Source: Motacilla alba alba (lineage: Eukaryota; Chordata; Aves; Passeriformes; Motacillidae). Taken from it: 64,000 nt of DNA. The position numbers and the translations under genes are program-made. The notes under the pieces were generated by a model. It saw only the letters and a list, made by a program, of their open reading frames with translations, made no database searches and was not told where the DNA came from. Below are positions 47,501 to 59,300 of the stretch, piece by piece. The DNA is taken from contig NC_052045.1 of the NCBI RefSeq assembly GCF_015832195.1, forward strand, positions 1,364,001-1,428,000, read 5' to 3'. Within the stretch, counting starts at the first letter, position 1; every line of letters starts with the position of its first letter.

Positions 47501-50500
47501 CATTTACCTCAGCACAGGAAGAAAACTGACCTCATACATCAGGAACCCTGCACTGGATTAGCTCTACTGGAGCTATTAACAAAACTGACCAGTGCATCCC
47601 CTTCTGAATAAGAACAAGACAGGGGAAGAAAAAAATGCAAACCCCCTTCCATTTCTAGCTTGGATTGCAATCTTTTCTTTCACCTTTCCAGCATTTTTAT
47701 CAAATGACTATTTTTTTTTACTTTGTAAACCTGTGTGAGAACAACTTGATCTTGGTACTGTACTTTATTCATATGAAAATGTCAAGCCAAGTAAGGGAGC
47801 AATAAAAAGCAAAGAAGAAATATGATGAGAATTTCTAATATGATCTTAGAAGGCATCTTGCTTCTCTGATGCTGAGTGTTGTCTGCAAAAATACAGAGCC
47901 AGATTAATGAAAGGTGTGAGAAGAAAACATTTTTCATGTATTCAGTTTTAACCAATAAAAGAGCTCATATAGCACCAGCTCTCAGTACTCCACAAAACAC
48001 TTTCAGCTTTCATTTCTGTGTGGATAAAATAGCAAGTGTAGCTATTTAGCACTTTTCCATATTATTTAAATGAGTATTTTCCATGGGCATGTTTTTGTGG
48101 AGTGGTTTTATGGGTTCTGGTCCAGGTGCAGCAGGCAGGGATGGGGAGGGGGCACTGCTGGAAACTGCAATCCCAGCCCGAGCCACAGCACACAGGGGCA
48201 GCCAGGGGGGCTCAGGGCAGCCTTCAGAGCTGCTCTCAGGCAGGGCTGAGCCAGCCTGTGGAAAAACAGGAATATTCCTCTGGCTGCTCTGGGGTGCCCT
48301 GACCCCAGGGCAGCACTGACTCTGACCCTCATCCATGGAGAAAGCTTCCCAGACTTCAAGACAGACTGGAATCCACAAAAGTGTGGAATAGATTATAGAG
48401 AGCAGTGTAGGTGCATCACCTGGGGAGAAACTGAGTTTTTAGGAGATTTTTAGTATGGTGTGGATGGAAGCAAGAGGTAGGGCACAGGGTGTCATCCTGG
48501 GTTTCTTCTCCATGGGTTTGGGTGGCATTTTGGAATTGGGCAGAACAGTCTGCACTGGGGCTCTGTGGGGTCAGTTATTGGGTTAAAAGGGGAAATAATC
48601 CAGGTGTCAGCTCTTAATTGGGTAGTTTAGTCTTAAAAGCCCTTGTAACCAGAGATTGTTGGCCATTCTGTGCCTTCTGATGCAAAGCTGCTGAACTCAG
48701 CAGTGAGACTGTTTCACTGACAAGAAATAACAAACAGCTGAGTCCAAACATGCAATACCATCTCAAGAGCCTTCAATCCAGACCCAGAGAAACCCACAAG
48801 CGAGACCCCCTCACCAGCCCTGCAAGGAGCCAAGCCCAGCAGCAATCCCAGCCAGGGCTGCTCCTCCTGCAGCCCCTCTGGCTGCCCCTGCTGGGCAGGG
48901 CAGCCCTGGCTGTGCTCCAGCACATTCCCCTGTCTGAGCTTCTGTTTGACTCCTCCTGCTGCTGCCTGATGGGGAACTGAATGCTTCTAAAAACTCAGGG
49001 AAAACCTCCCCAGAAATGCCAGCAGCATCCGAGGGAGTGGCACGTCCCTGGTTCAGAGAGCCTCAGCCAGTTCCCTCCTCTCTGCTGCAGACTGAAAATC
49101 TCCAAGTTTCCACTCAATTTAGCCAAGATTATTATTTCCATTGCCATTTTTACTTCCACTCCTTTTTCTCTCTCTTTCTTACCTGGTACCTTCCATCCAA
49201 CATTTCTGATTTCTCTATTTGTTCGTCTTCTTCTGTTCTCAGAGGTGCACTCCACATCCCATTAGTCACTGTCCCCTCTGCACTTCGAACTCAAAGAACC
49301 CCTTTCAGCTGTAAAATCTCTAATTTTTAGAGACACACTCTTTACAGCACGAGGCAGGCAAATTCTTCTCTCCCACCAGCACAATCCATTTCTTACAAAC
49401 TATTTTTGAGATGCAGAACTGAGAGCAAGAGAGTTCAGTTCTGACATCTGTGTGCTTTCCTGCATATTAGCACCTCACTTTGGGTTGCCAGCAGATTAAT
49501 TTGATTGTGCTTCACGAGAGGCTTTCCTTTATATTGATGTGAGCTGCTTGAGTTAAAGACTAAGAGAGGATTTCTTCCCTGCCAGCCCAGCTCCCCTTCT
49601 CTGGGCAGTGCAGAACACTGTATATTTATAATTGGTTCTGGTCAATAACAATATTTCTACATCTTGGCCTGAAGAGAGAAGCTGGAAGTTCCCAGGATGT
49701 GATATTGAGAAATAGCTTTGTTTAATGCCTCCACTGTCACGAGGTGGAAATGAAACTTACAGTTTATTATACTGACTCCACTCTTTATAGCTCTGGACAG
49801 TTTTACAGATCTCCCCAACTGGCAGTAGAAAATTCATCCTGAGAACTCAAAAAAAAAATTAAAAAAAAATAAAAAAGGCCAAAAAAAGCCATCTAAAGCT
49901 GCAGTTTAGAACTCCTCTAAAAAGGAGGAAAATAATGACCCATTTGAAAAGGATGCTCAGTACAATTCATCAGACACTGGCTGAAGATAACAGAATATGC
50001 AGAGAATCTCAGAAGGGAGACACAGTGGATCTGCTGTCCGAGTTAACAATATTCCTTTCAAAAGCTGCTTCATGGGCACAGGCAGTAATCAAATAAATAT
50101 TGATATTTGTTTATTCGTGGCTGAAAACCAGAACAGGGATTACAAACATAATTTTTAGGAGCAGTAAAGAAAAAAAAGCTATGATTTTTTTTTTTTTTTT
50201 TTTTGCAACAGAGTTAATTACATTAAATTCAGTGTGCATTAATAGCCAGGTGTTTGAACAGTTATATTGTAGCAGGAATAAAACAACATAAATCAGTGAT
50301 CTCCAAAGCTCTGTTCAGAGCACACTCCCATAATTCTTTCGTAGTTAAGGGCTACTCCCATGAAAGATGCCATGCTCAATAAGAGCAAGATAAGGGCATG
50401 CACGAACATTTTCCTTTCCTTTATGCTCCACAAAAGCTTGCTGAGCATCTTTAAAAAGGGCAGTGAATACATCTTTCAAAGTTCAAATACTTCTGGAAAG

Positions 50501-51800
50501 CATTAGATAAAGTATTTGCTTAACAACCCAGGAACAGATTTCTCATCATCTGACAAAAAAAACCACACACTAACAAAACCAAAAACCCACCAACCACCCC
50601 CTTAAAAAAAAGCCCAAAAAATAAAAAAGTATGGAAATTATCTAGTAAAAAAAACCCTAGACCTGAGAATAGCATCAAATAAATTTGGTGTAAGAGGAAA
50701 TGTAATTTATAAATTCTCTACTCTAGGGTACAACTTTGGCTTCTTCAAGCACTGGAAATAGGAAAGAACCACGCAGACAATCAGAAAGTGGGAAGGCAGT
50801 AGGATAAACTGGATTCAGGTATCCCTGCTAATATTGCAGTTAATATCCTCATTTTGCACAAGCAGTGATTGCTCCCTCCTTCCTTTCACAGCCTCTCCTG
50901 AGGGGCCCGTGCTGCTGCCCAGCAGCTTTTGCACCACAATAATGTTCACATGGAGTAAATGGCACATCTCAAACCTTTCACCATCCCCAGTTTGAGCAAG
51001 ATCAGCATTTACTTTCCCTCTGTTTCAAACTGGGTAAATATACTTCAGGAAAATTCATCTAAACCAGTGGGAAACATTTCCTTCTCCACTGGTACCTGGA
51101 AACACACGGACCTGGGCATGCTGGTTTTTAATGGACAGCTCTGGATGCTGTTGACACTCTGATCTGACTCAGAAGGCACTTTGAGACTGGAAGGAAGACT
51201 TTTACCTTGATGGAAATAAACCCCAGCAGCCAGCAGAGATGTTAATTAGTGTGAGAGGCACAGAGCAGGGCAGAGTTTGCACCAGCCTCTGCCCCACTGC
51301 CAGGACAGGGTAATGAGCAGGATCAGGTCACATCATCTCTGACTGACTTCTTTCTGCCATTATTTACCAGTTCTTCTCCTCTCTCCTTACACACGCAGAG
51401 GATTGTATGGGAAATGCCTTTATTTCATTACTGAACTCTTCACACACCTCAGTACAGTTGTTCAGCTACCAGACTCTTGTATTTATTTCTTCCCTGCCCG
51501 TCCCCCAGCGAGCTTTGCAAGCAGGCAGGGAACAGAAAAACCCCCAGTGGTTTAGAAACCAAACATGCAGCACAAAAGCAGCACATCAGCCCAGGGAAGC
51601 AGCGCTCAAGGGAGCCAGGGCAGCTGGAGGTGTTCATCAGCAAGGACCCCGTTCACAGGCACTGTGGCTGCAGAGCACTGAACTAAAGAGTGCTTAGAGT
51701 GGAACAACAGCCCTGGAACGCGCTGGGCAAAGAGGGAGAACAGAGCTGTGCTGCCCCAGAGCAGAGCAGAGGGCTGAGTTCAACCAGGGAAGGGCAGGGA
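44551..51800. other. Long non-coding stretch, no gene recognised
   Basis: About 7.2 kb of unique-looking DNA. Simple tracts include an A/C-rich patch (about 44870-44945), a 17-T run at 45327-45343, an A-rich tract at 47417-47453, an A-rich patch at 49850-49890, a 20-T run at 50185-50204 and an A/C-rich patch at about 50555-50640. GC-richer patches lie at 48100-48320 and 48780-48970. Frames up to 116 codons are not recognised. Confidence 0.6.
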
Positions 51801-52444
51801 GAGGATGGAGGGAGGGATGGGGATGGAGGGATGGATCTGTGGATCCATGGATGGATGGATGGAGGGATGGATGATTGAGGGATGGATCTGTGGCTCCATG
51901 GATGGAGGGATGGGATGGAAGGAGGGAGGGAGGGATCTGTGGATCCATGGTTGGATGATGGATGGATCTGTGGATCCATGGATGGATGGATGATGGATGG
52001 ATCTGTGGATCCATGGATGGATGGATGATGGATGGATCTGTGGATCCATGGATGGATGGATGGATCTGTGGATCCATGGATGGATGGATGGATCTGTGGA
52101 TCCATGGATGGATGGATGATGGATGGATCTGTGGATCCATGGATGGAGGGATGGATGGATCTGTGGATGCATGGATGGATGGATGATGGATGGATCTGTG
52201 GATCCACGGATGGAGGGAGGGAAGGATCTGTGGATCCATGGATGGAGGGAGGAAGGGATGGATGGATCTGTGGATCCATGGATGGAGGGATTATGGATGG
52301 ATCTGTGGATCCATGAATGGAGGGATGATGGATGGATCTGTGGATCCATGGATAGATGGAGGGAGGGATCTGTGGATCCATGGATGGATGATGGATGGAT
52401 CTGTGGATCCATGGATGGATGGATGGAAGGAGGGATGGATGGAG
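51801..52444. repeat. GGAT-rich minisatellite, ~17 higher-order units
   Basis: About 640 bp of (GGAT)n-type sequence organised into higher-order units. Each has a (GGAT)n stretch of variable length followed by GGATCTGTGGATCCATGGAT, often about 35 bp apart. GATGATGGATGG and GGGAGG variants interrupt it. The palindromes TGGATCCA and ATCCATGGAT recur, so hairpins are possible. Long ORFs on both strands (rich in Trp, Asp, Met and Gly on plus; Pro, Ser, Ile and His on minus, up to 283 codons) are products of the repeat. Confidence 0.95.
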
Positions 52445-53678
52445 CTGCTCCTCCAGGAGCACAGCCCACGCTGCAAAGAGCCTGCTCCCCTGTGTGCTGG
52501 CCTTTCCTGCCGTGCAGCAGCAGCAGCAGCTCATCTCTCCAGAGCTCTAATGCAGCCAAATTAGTCAGAAAAACCCTCCTGTTGCCCCAGGCAACTACAT
52601 GCATGGCTTTGTTTCTGTGGCCATGAAACTTTCTGGAATGTTTCTGTGTGGGTGCACGGCAAAGCGCAGATCCATTCTTGGAACCCCACCATTAAGCAGC
52701 ATTTCTCATTAGCATCCACTTAGCAGAAAGATCATTTACAAGCCCCCTTTTTTTTGTTACAGACAGGAAAATTCATTTCTACAGGCCTTTTCCTCTAGAA
52801 CCTACAATCATACTTCAGAAACCACCCAGCCTGCGCTCAAAACAAAAGTTTATAGTCCGTTCTTATTTTCTTCCAGTACTGAATATTTAGATGTTAATAG
52901 TATTACATTTTCATAGCCTTTTTAGTTCTGCCCTCCCCATCTATAAATAAGTCATGGGAAGAAAAAAATATGATTTTCCTTTTCAAGCTGAGCTGTCACA
53001 TAATAAAATATTTCATCATTTTTGATCACCTTAAGAATCTAACTTTCAACGTATACCCTCACTCCCAAAATTTCTGAATATATGTATGTTGAAATTAAGC
53101 AAGTGTGACATAGCTCTTGGTTCCCTTGGGAACAATACCCAGAGCTCATTTGAGTTGTGACCTGCTTATGCTGCCAGGGAGTATTAGTATTTTTGCTGGA
53201 TCTTCAGAATAGAGATATGGAGTGAAGGACAAAGGCAAAAAATAAGACTCTAAATTCACAGATGAAAAACAGATGAGATACTGCTCTATTTCAGAAGGCA
53301 GTGTTGGCTTTTTATAGAATCTGCCCCATTTTGTAAGCTCTGTTGAAGAGATTACTCTTTTCCATAGTAAAATGTTTTAGATGAGCTATGCATGGAGAAA
53401 CCAACAGCACAACACATGGTCCAGGGTGCCTAAAGAGGTGTCAGGGAAGAATTAAGAATGGAAATTAACTTCAGGGATTATTTTGCAAAATGGATGGCAG
53501 CTCAAAGTGGAATGGAACCACTCATGCTACAAGGCTGCCTTTTGTCCCCTGTCACAGGTCAGTCACAAGGAGCATCCATCCCATCACAAATGGAATATCT
53601 GCTGTTGTCAGTTCTGCTCCAGCACAGGGCTGGGCACAACTGAACCTAATGGCTTGTTCATCAGAACAAGCAGTGCTT
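52445..53678. other. Non-coding stretch, no gene recognised
   Basis: Unique, largely AT-rich sequence from 52680 to 53420. A (CAG)n run of five units lies near 52516. No frame of interest. Confidence 0.6.
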
Positions 53679-53722
53679 AAATATCTATATATCCTTGCTT
53701 AAATATCTATATATCCTTGCTT
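53679..53722. repeat. 22-bp tandem duplication, 2 copies
   Basis: Two identical adjacent units (53679-53700, 53701-53722) containing AAATATCTATATATCCTTGC. Perfect identity suggests a recent event. Confidence 0.93.
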
Positions 53723-56130
53723 CTCCTCAATCTGACTGCTGAGCTTCCCATCTGACACGTCACCCTCTCAGCCCACTGCCAACACAAAATCCATACACAG
53801 TTCACACAGATTTTAGGATTAGGCTCTCATGTATATTGGGATTAGGGTCTCTTTCTTTTCCCTCCTACTCTCTTCCTGTGAATTCCAGGTAGGATTAGGC
53901 CAGGGAGCAATTCTCCATGCCTCCTTTCCAACCTGCCCTGGTTCCATTTCCTCTCTTCCAGTCCCTTCCTGACCCTCCTGGAGAGCTGATCTGAGCTCTC
54001 ACACCTTTCATTTCGGCTGGTGCCCTTTGATGCAGTGACTCACTGCAGTGTCCATCCCACTTCTGAAGTAAATAAGCGTTTACCACGAGGCAAAGTTGTG
54101 TTTCCACAACAGAAATTACATTTCAGAATCTCTTCAGGGACAAGCTGGGCTGGGGAAGGTTTGAGGCCCTGCCTGACAGTGCAAACCTTGGACCTGTGGA
54201 GCTCACGGCCACAGGGTCACCAAAATAAACTCTGCCTGAGCTGCAGCTCCCTGAAACTTCCCCAGCTCTGCCCTGTTTCTGGGTCCAATAACAAAAAGCA
54301 GCTGACAGGTCAGAGAAACCTGCTAGCCACTGCTTGGATGCAAAGGAGTTTTCCTCCAGTGCAGATTATCAGCACATTTCTGTTCAAGCAGCCTCGTTTT
54401 TAATACTGCACTGAATAATCTCAAGCTTATTAAACTGCCTCGTGTTACAAGTACAGACAGTTGTAGTCAAACATGAAAACAGAGTCAAGGAAAAAAACCA
54501 AACCTGTTTCTCATAAGAACTGCAAATATGAATGTGTTCCTATTAGTTTTCACAACCTATTTAACTTTGCCTCTCTTGTCTTCATTTTTTTCCCTTAAGA
54601 GGGAACAGTGGACTTGTTCCTCCTGAATAGGGATAATTTATGATTACCTTGTTTAATTTTATTATTTTGCTGCCTTAATTTCTTGTTTACAATGCCTTTT
54701 CTGCAGCAGAACAAAAATCCCTTTAAAGTTCAACCTGCTAAATTAATAAACTCTGTTCTCAGTTTTAGTTCCATGTTAAATGGAGCTGCATAAAATTGTT
54801 ATAACACACCCATAAAACAGCAGCAGATGCAATATGTTCAAAACGATTATTTTCCTTTAATTTTGTAAACATACAGAAAGTTTGCATTATAGCCTCCCCT
54901 TAAGCACATCCCTGCTGTAAATTAAAGATGTGCCAAATCAGCTCCAAACACATTTTGCAGTAAACAAACAATGAGATGTGGGACACTGCAGAATGAGAGC
55001 AGTGAGACTTCAAGGCAGAGTAAAAAGCAGTGGCCAACACAGAGCAAAGCATCTGACAAATCCAGAAACATTTGCATTTGACAAATCCAGAAACATTTCT
55101 GCGTCTCTGTGCATCTGCACACCACAACCATGCTGTGATCAAGGTTTTACACAGCGTGGATAAGGTCTGCAGGGGTATTTCACACATAAGACAATAAGAA
55201 AATTATCATTTCACTCCCCCAGTTTTGTCCTCTGGGACTCCAGTGAAGGGTCTCAAAGGCTCAGGAAATATCTGAGATGTCAGGGTACAAAATAAAGTGG
55301 AATTGACCCAAAGAGGATTGTGTGCCAAAGAATGAGGAGCTGTGTGCTTTTATTAGCAGTAGTCACAAAATTTCTGTGTGATAGACAGCTCTGTCAAGAG
55401 CCCATTAAAAAGTTCCAGGATAAGTTATCTGCTGATCAGTAGAAAACTGAATAAACTAATATGAAACCTGAGTATTGTATAGATTATACACTAAATACTA
55501 AGGCACAAACCAGCAAAACCTCTGAAATATGTAAAATCTGCCCTAGAAGCAGCAAATATCCAAAGGTAACAACAGAACACACACACTTCTGCCTGCTTTC
55601 ATGCTTTCAGAACAAGTCCATGGCTATATATAACATTTGCATATGCTTTTCAAAAGATACATTCACCACCCTCATCTGCTTTAACCCAGCATTGAGGAAG
55701 TGTTCAGAATTCATGCAGCGCTTCATAAATTGGGCAACGCTCAGAATTGATCCAAGCCTCAATCAAGGTAACAGGAGATTGTACACTGACCTCAATTAGC
55801 TTTGGATCAAGCCCTAGGAGAATTACCAATGTTCTGAGCAGTCATCATGCATGGGTACAGGCACAGAGAGCAAACCATGAGCACCCCAGAATGGGCAGAG
55901 TTACTTGAAATGAACACACGACCAGCCACCTTTTTTTTACTTTTTTTTTTTGGTTAAACAATGATTTCATTAAAACTCTGCTAAGTCAGGCTTGCCCTAT
56001 TGCTGAACTAAACCTCAAGGTAATCTTAAAAATATTACATGCCAAGAGAAAAGAAAACAGAGTTGGTGACCTGGAGCAGCTGCAAATGCAGCTCAAGGCT
56101 CTGAGTCAGACTGAGCTCCTCTCCATTCTG
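53723..56130. other. Non-coding stretch, no gene recognised
   Basis: Unique-looking DNA, AT-rich at 54410-54900. It includes a short tandem duplication at 55054-55098. Frames of up to 127 codons (54020-54403, +) lack any recognisable domain. Confidence 0.6.
55054..55098. repeat. 25-bp tandem duplication (1.8 copies)
   Basis: The words TGACAAATCCAGAAACATTT start at 55054 and 55079; the second copy lacks the last five bases of the unit. Confidence 0.9.
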
Positions 56131-56388
56131 TCCCTTCCCTCTCCCCTCCTTTTTCCTTTCCCTTCCCCTCCTTTTTCCTTTCCTTTCCCTTTCCCCTTCC
56201 TTTCCTCTCCTTTCCCCTCCTTTTTCCCTTCCTTTCCTTTCCCCTCCTTTTTCCTTTCCTTTCCCCCTTCCTTTCCTCTCCTCTTTCCTTTCTTTTACCC
56301 TCCTTTTTCCTTTCCTTTCCCCTCCTTTTTCCTTTCCTTTTCCCCTTCCTTTCCTCTCCTTTCCCCTCCTTTTTCCTTTCCTTTCCCT
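56131..56388 (+). repeat. 258-nt polypyrimidine tract
   Basis: The plus strand has only C and T for 258 nt apart from one A at 56297. It is built from recurring words such as CCTCCTTTTTCCTTTCCTTT and CCCCTTCCTTTCCTCTCC. The complementary strand is a polypurine tract, giving a spurious Lys/Arg/Glu/Gly-rich ORF (56035-56592, -). Long homopurine-homopyrimidine tracts with local mirror symmetry can form triplex (H-DNA); formation here is inferred. Confidence 0.96.
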
Positions 56389-59300
56389 GATGATTTGTGA
56401 GCTCCCCTGACCCCGTTTCTCCTCATGGGCAGCCACAGAGGCTGTGCACACACTGGGACAGGCAGGGCAGTGTTTTTGTGTCACACCCCACTCCAAAAAT
56501 GACCCTGAACCCTTCAAGAAGCAGCAGCTCCCTGGCTGAGCCTTGCTCCACAGCAGTAACCAGCGTTTGAGCACTGCCTGCTCTCTGGGCACAGCCTGGC
56601 AGCCGATTTAGGCTAATCCAGAGCTCCAAATTCAGGCTGAGGGACCACAGCTGACTGCCAGAGGCACCAAGGAAGAGCTGCTGCCATGGCCAGAGAAGGA
56701 AATTGAATGTTAATTATTTGCCATTAGTCTCTCCTTTCCAGGAAAATTTGCTGACTTGCTGGGATGGTTGAAACAGCAGGAGCAGCGCGTGGTTCACACA
56801 AGCTGCATTATCCCAAGTTCAGGGTAGTTACCTGGTAAATGAGGTTAAAAAAATCCTGATTAATCAGACAAAGAGGATATGGACAAATGTCAGTACTTTT
56901 TCTGTATGTGGGTCCTGTGTAGCACTCAGAAGATGCCAGTTCAACACAGTACCTTCCCTTTTTCTGACCCTCTGGGCTCTTACAGAATCTTTTCAATGGA
57001 AGCAGGAACTTCTTCCAAGGATATGCTCTTGACTTCCTCTTGCACTAATTCTTCCTGAGTGGTGAAAGTGCTACAACCCCTCAAATACTTCACACTGCCA
57101 TCTCAACAGATCACTTGTAAGATGCCAGGCCCAAGGAAGGTCCTTCGAATTTCTGATGAGACTTCCCATAAATTTACAAGTTAAATCAGTTAAGAAATTG
57201 TTCCACTCACATTTCAAATACTGTTTTTTACAGACACACACACACACACCACAAGAAGAATGTAATGAGAATTTCTTTTATTCATGAAGAAAACAAAGGC
57301 AGAAAAAGTCACATTTGAAAATATAACCAGTTTGAATCAACACATTAAGGAACTCCTGGCACACACTGGGAAACTGGGGGGAAAGAGGGGGAAAACAAGA
57401 CAAACATCAAACCTCCAACATACATAAAGCACTACATAGCTAAGCAATGTAAAACTCAACAACACTAATAAATACAGGCCTGGTGAAATGTGTGATGTGC
57501 ACAGTGTATTAGAATGTGTGCATTTGCTCTCTGGTTCAGGAGTGAATAAAACACAAAGCACAGTGGAAGGAGAAGCTGCCCCTGCACGTGGGTGCAGTCA
57601 CTTCTGTATTTTTTCCTATTTTAAACTTCAGTCAGCTCAGAACAAATCCCTACACTCCATCCCAGTGGAAACCCCAATTTCTGACTATTACAATGGACAA
57701 AAGATGATAATATGCTCAGTAGTGTGCAGGGAAAGAGGCAGGAGGATCCACCCTCTAACCCAGCCTGTGAGGTATTTATCCCACACCCAGTGCCCTGAGC
57801 TGCCAGCTGTCACAGCACAGAATATTGAAACCACGAGCTCTTCCTCCCTAACTTACACCACAAGAAACCCTCAGGACTAAAATTCCTCCAGTTTGCCAGA
57901 GGCTGAGGCTTTTATCAGCTGGCAGGTTAAATCCTGGGCAGCAGTGCCACTGGTAGCAGATTAGATTTAATCACCTTGTACTGACACCTCCTTGCTTCAG
58001 AGAGGAGGGAAGAAGAAGCTCCATACTTACACTGAACTCCAGAGGACATGGACATTATTCATAGCTTATTTTTAAAAAAAAATTCTTTTGGATAAATAAA
58101 GGTTTTAATATACAGGTCCTGGTTTGTTCTGTTTGTTTCCTAATTAGAGAAAAATGGCAAGTCTCCCAACCTAAGCTCTTTCCCTCTGAAGAACCTAACA
58201 ATACATTTGGACAGGCACATATATTTATTTGGAGACTGCACAATGAATAAAATCCCACTTGCACTTAACAGAGCAAAGTTTGCCAGAATTCAGCGTGAGA
58301 GCCAAGGCTGCACACTCTGCTCAGGGCACAAATAGCTGTCCCTGCAGTCCAGCAGGGGATTATGTGCACTGCTGAATGTGCCTGGAAACACCCACAACAC
58401 CTGCTGTTTATTACAAGTGGCTGCATCGAGGACAGACTCGTTTCAGCTCTGGAAGAAGGAAAAAGAAGGAAAAAGAAAAAGGAAAAAAGAAAGGAAAAAG
58501 TTTGTCAGTGGGAAAATAAGGACGAAGATGGTAACTGTGATTTCTGAATGTTTCTGCTGAAGGGACTCAAGTGCAAAGTGCAGCATCCAATAACTTTCAC
58601 CCAAACCCCTCAAAACACAAAAGCTTTCTGTGAAGACATTTAAAGATTTTTGGTAAGGCAGGTTATCAAGCAAAATGAGGTGAGGAAACTGAAGGAGGCC
58701 AGGAGCAAAGCCAAGAAATCTCAATCCTAGTGGCAAGGCAAGTGACCAGAATTCCCTACTCGGTTAAATCCTGACTAACACATGCTGTGCACAGAAAATT
58801 CTCTCTGAGGATTTAACCAGGGTAGAAAGAACATCAGGACTCCCCCATCCAAGTTGCACAGAATTGCTTTTCAGCTTCTACTTGCAGGAGAACACTGAAA
58901 CACTCCCAAGGAACAAGGATGTGAGCGCCCTGAACGACTGTGTACCCAGAAAGATAAAAAACCAACCCACACCACACAAAACACCAAAAACCTCCCACTG
59001 CTTTCACCAATAATTTCAATGAGATCTGACTCCTATGGCCTTCTCCTCCTCCCGTTTGCTCAGGCTGGGTCATTTCCCTGAATGATTCCCTTACTCCACC
59101 CCTCCTCATCTCCAAGCTTTCTCTTGAGAAAATCTTTCTGCAGCTGACACGAGCAGCTGCATTATTTTTGCTCCGTGCACAGCTTTGAGGTGCTGATGGA
59201 GATGATGCCAGCGTGAATTTTGACTTCATTCACCCCCAGCAGCAGGACACAGATCAGATCTCAGGGGCTGACCTGGCTCCCTCCTGCTGGTGAAACAGGT

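Noticed and set aside
51683..52604. Minus-strand ORFs up to 283 codons rich in Pro, Ser, Ile and His
   Set aside because: Translation of the GGAT-type repeat; the plus strand is equally open.
53812..53852. Telomere-like GGATTAGG and GGGATTAGGG words
   Set aside because: Only a few scattered copies, not a (TTAGGG)n array.
56035..56592. 185-codon Lys/Arg/Glu/Gly-rich minus-strand ORF
   Set aside because: A pure purine strand can contain only TGA/TAA/TAG-free codons of these residues; it reflects the pyrimidine tract.
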